From assembly GCA_023473405.1 (NCBI GenBank), contig JAMCZD010000511.1, positions 1-7,892 on the forward strand: 7,892 nt of DNA, given 5' to 3'. The position numbers were made by a program, and so were the translations under genes. This DNA comes from Candidatus Omnitrophota bacterium. GTDB taxonomy: Bacteria > Verrucomicrobiota > Verrucomicrobiia > Limisphaerales > UBA1319. Shown piece by piece: positions 7,282-7,892 of this stretch (position 1 is its first letter; every line of letters starts with the position of its first letter). The notes under the pieces were generated by a model. The model was given only the letters and a program-made list of their open reading frames with translations. It had not been told where the DNA came from and made no database searches.

Positions 7282-7785
7282 ATGGGTTTGCGTCGAAAAA
7301 AATCCGATCCAATTACCGAGCGCGAACGGGCTTTGAAGGCGCAATTGACCGCGCTGCAAGGGCAGATCAAACGGCTCAACGCCAGCCTCGACCAAAACCC
7401 CGAGCCCCGCTGGCGGTCCACCGCCATGCCTCGCGGCCCCGCTGCCCCCACCGAATCCACCGCCGGACAGGAACCCATCTTCGAGGATATGGAACATCAC
7501 CGAATCCAGGCCTCGATGGACAAGCCAATACCGCCCTCACACGTTCAACGGCAGCCTTGGCGCAAGTCTAATCTTATGAGTTTATGGCGGCGTTTTCAAG
7601 ATTATTTTCACGGCACTTCGCCGGCTAATCCTAAATTGGTCAGCTACCTCGCCGCCGGCAGCCTTCAGGGATTGCGCCCCATGCGCTACGAAAAACGCGT
7701 GGCTCGGAACCGCTTTTTACTCCTGGTTGTATTCTTTCTCGCTGTTCTCTATGGTATCTTCCGTTTTTTCTCCTCGCGTTACTGA
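7282..7785 (+). CDS. Small C-terminally anchored membrane protein with a short N-terminal coiled coil, unknown function
   Basis: This 167-residue protein is not one I recognise. It starts with a basic stretch (MGLRRKK), followed by a heptad-like helix at about 11-38 (ERERALKAQL, LQGQIKRL). Residues 39-95 are polar, proline-rich and probably disordered. From about 99 the chain is again ordered and basic (LWRRFQDYF, SYLAAGSLQG, MRYEKRVARNR). One hydrophobic segment at about 144-163 ends the protein, leaving FSSRY. The layout echoes the upstream neighbour: helix, linker, tail anchor. ATG 7282 is preferred; an in-frame TTG at 7261 would overlap the upstream stop and has no ribosome site. There is no clear Shine-Dalgarno before ATG 7282 either, so coupling to the upstream gene is likely. 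The stretch at about 7565-7640 is more AT-rich than its surroundings. The gene's last 35 bases overlap the proposed start of the next gene. Confidence 0.7.
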   Translation: MGLRRKKSDPITERERALKAQLTALQGQIKRLNASLDQNPEPRWRSTAMPRGPAAPTESTAGQEPIFEDMEHHRIQASMDKPIPPSHVQRQPWRKSNLMSLWRRFQDYFHGTSPANPKLVSYLAAGSLQGLRPMRYEKRVARNRFLLLVVFFLAVLYGIFRFFSSRY

Positions 7786-7892
7786 TTCATCTTCCACCGC
7801 GAGCGCCTTGCTGGCAACTCCGGATGGAACGTTCCAGGCGCAGTTTACCGATCGAGGGCTCAGTTGGCTCGAGTTTCCAGGAGTCGTTGCTG
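7751..7892 (+). CDS. Probable methylated-DNA-protein cysteine methyltransferase, N-terminal fragment
   Basis: An open frame from ATG 7751 runs off the right edge, giving 47 visible codons. After a polar, Ser/Thr-rich lead (residues 1-18) comes TPDGTFQAQFTDRGLSWLEF (24-43). This matches the usual start of the N-terminal ribonuclease-H-like domain of Ogt/MGMT proteins, where a TPxG turn is followed by a strand and a RGLxxLxF strand. Such proteins repair O6-alkylguanine by moving the alkyl group to a cysteine in a PCHR motif, which would lie beyond this window, so the call rests on the N-terminal pattern alone. With ATG 7751 the gene overlaps the preceding one by 35 bases in another frame. An in-frame TTG at 7808 would avoid the overlap and still keep the recognisable part. 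The polar lead is not needed for the fold, so the start is uncertain. Confidence 0.5.
   Translation, partial: MVSSVFSPRVTDSSSTASALLATPDGTFQAQFTDRGLSWLEFPGVVA

Noticed and set aside
1..7892. CRISPR arrays, tRNA or rRNA genes, insertion sequences, integrase or attachment sites
   Set aside because: I saw no regularly spaced direct repeats, no cloverleaf-like segments, no terminal inverted repeats and no transposase or recombinase motifs on either strand.

Overview
The window looks like chromosomal DNA from a GC-rich member of the Verrucomicrobiota, probably near the Pedosphaera/Limisphaera group. This is inferred from three things: a very large secreted lamin-tail/LamG/CotH protein of the kind expanded in that phylum and in Planctomycetota, an ABC-export-type permease, and genes that mostly lack strong Shine-Dalgarno sites. 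I see no phage, transposon, CRISPR, rRNA or tRNA signal.

Layout. Positions 1-3613 are one minus-strand gene, open without a stop through the left edge (1204 codons visible). It encodes a secreted multidomain protein: signal peptide, lamin-tail domain, LamG-like domain, a further beta-rich module, a chitobiase C-terminal-like (CHB_HEX_C) module, a CotH-type kinase domain, and the start of a second CHB_HEX_C module. A 115-bp spacer (3614-3728) separates it from a divergent plus-strand set. That set starts with a GHMP-family sugar kinase (3729-4787), followed almost without a gap by a 581-residue polytopic membrane protein of the putative ABC exporter permease family (4805-6550).

After a 46-bp gap come two tightly packed small genes, 6597-7271 and 7282-7785. 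Each encodes an N-terminal charged helix or coiled coil, a proline-rich linker and one C-terminal membrane anchor; I do not recognise either. The start of a probable methylated-DNA-protein cysteine methyltransferase gene (from about 7751) overlaps the second one and runs off the right edge.

How they may work together. Kinase and permease are close enough to be co-translated, but no ABC ATPase is visible, so the permease must pair with an ATPase encoded elsewhere. The two tail-anchored coiled-coil proteins look like a co-expressed pair. Nothing links the CotH protein to the divergent genes except the shared spacer. The content is mostly recognisable families. The least explained part is the small membrane-anchored pair at 6597-7785.
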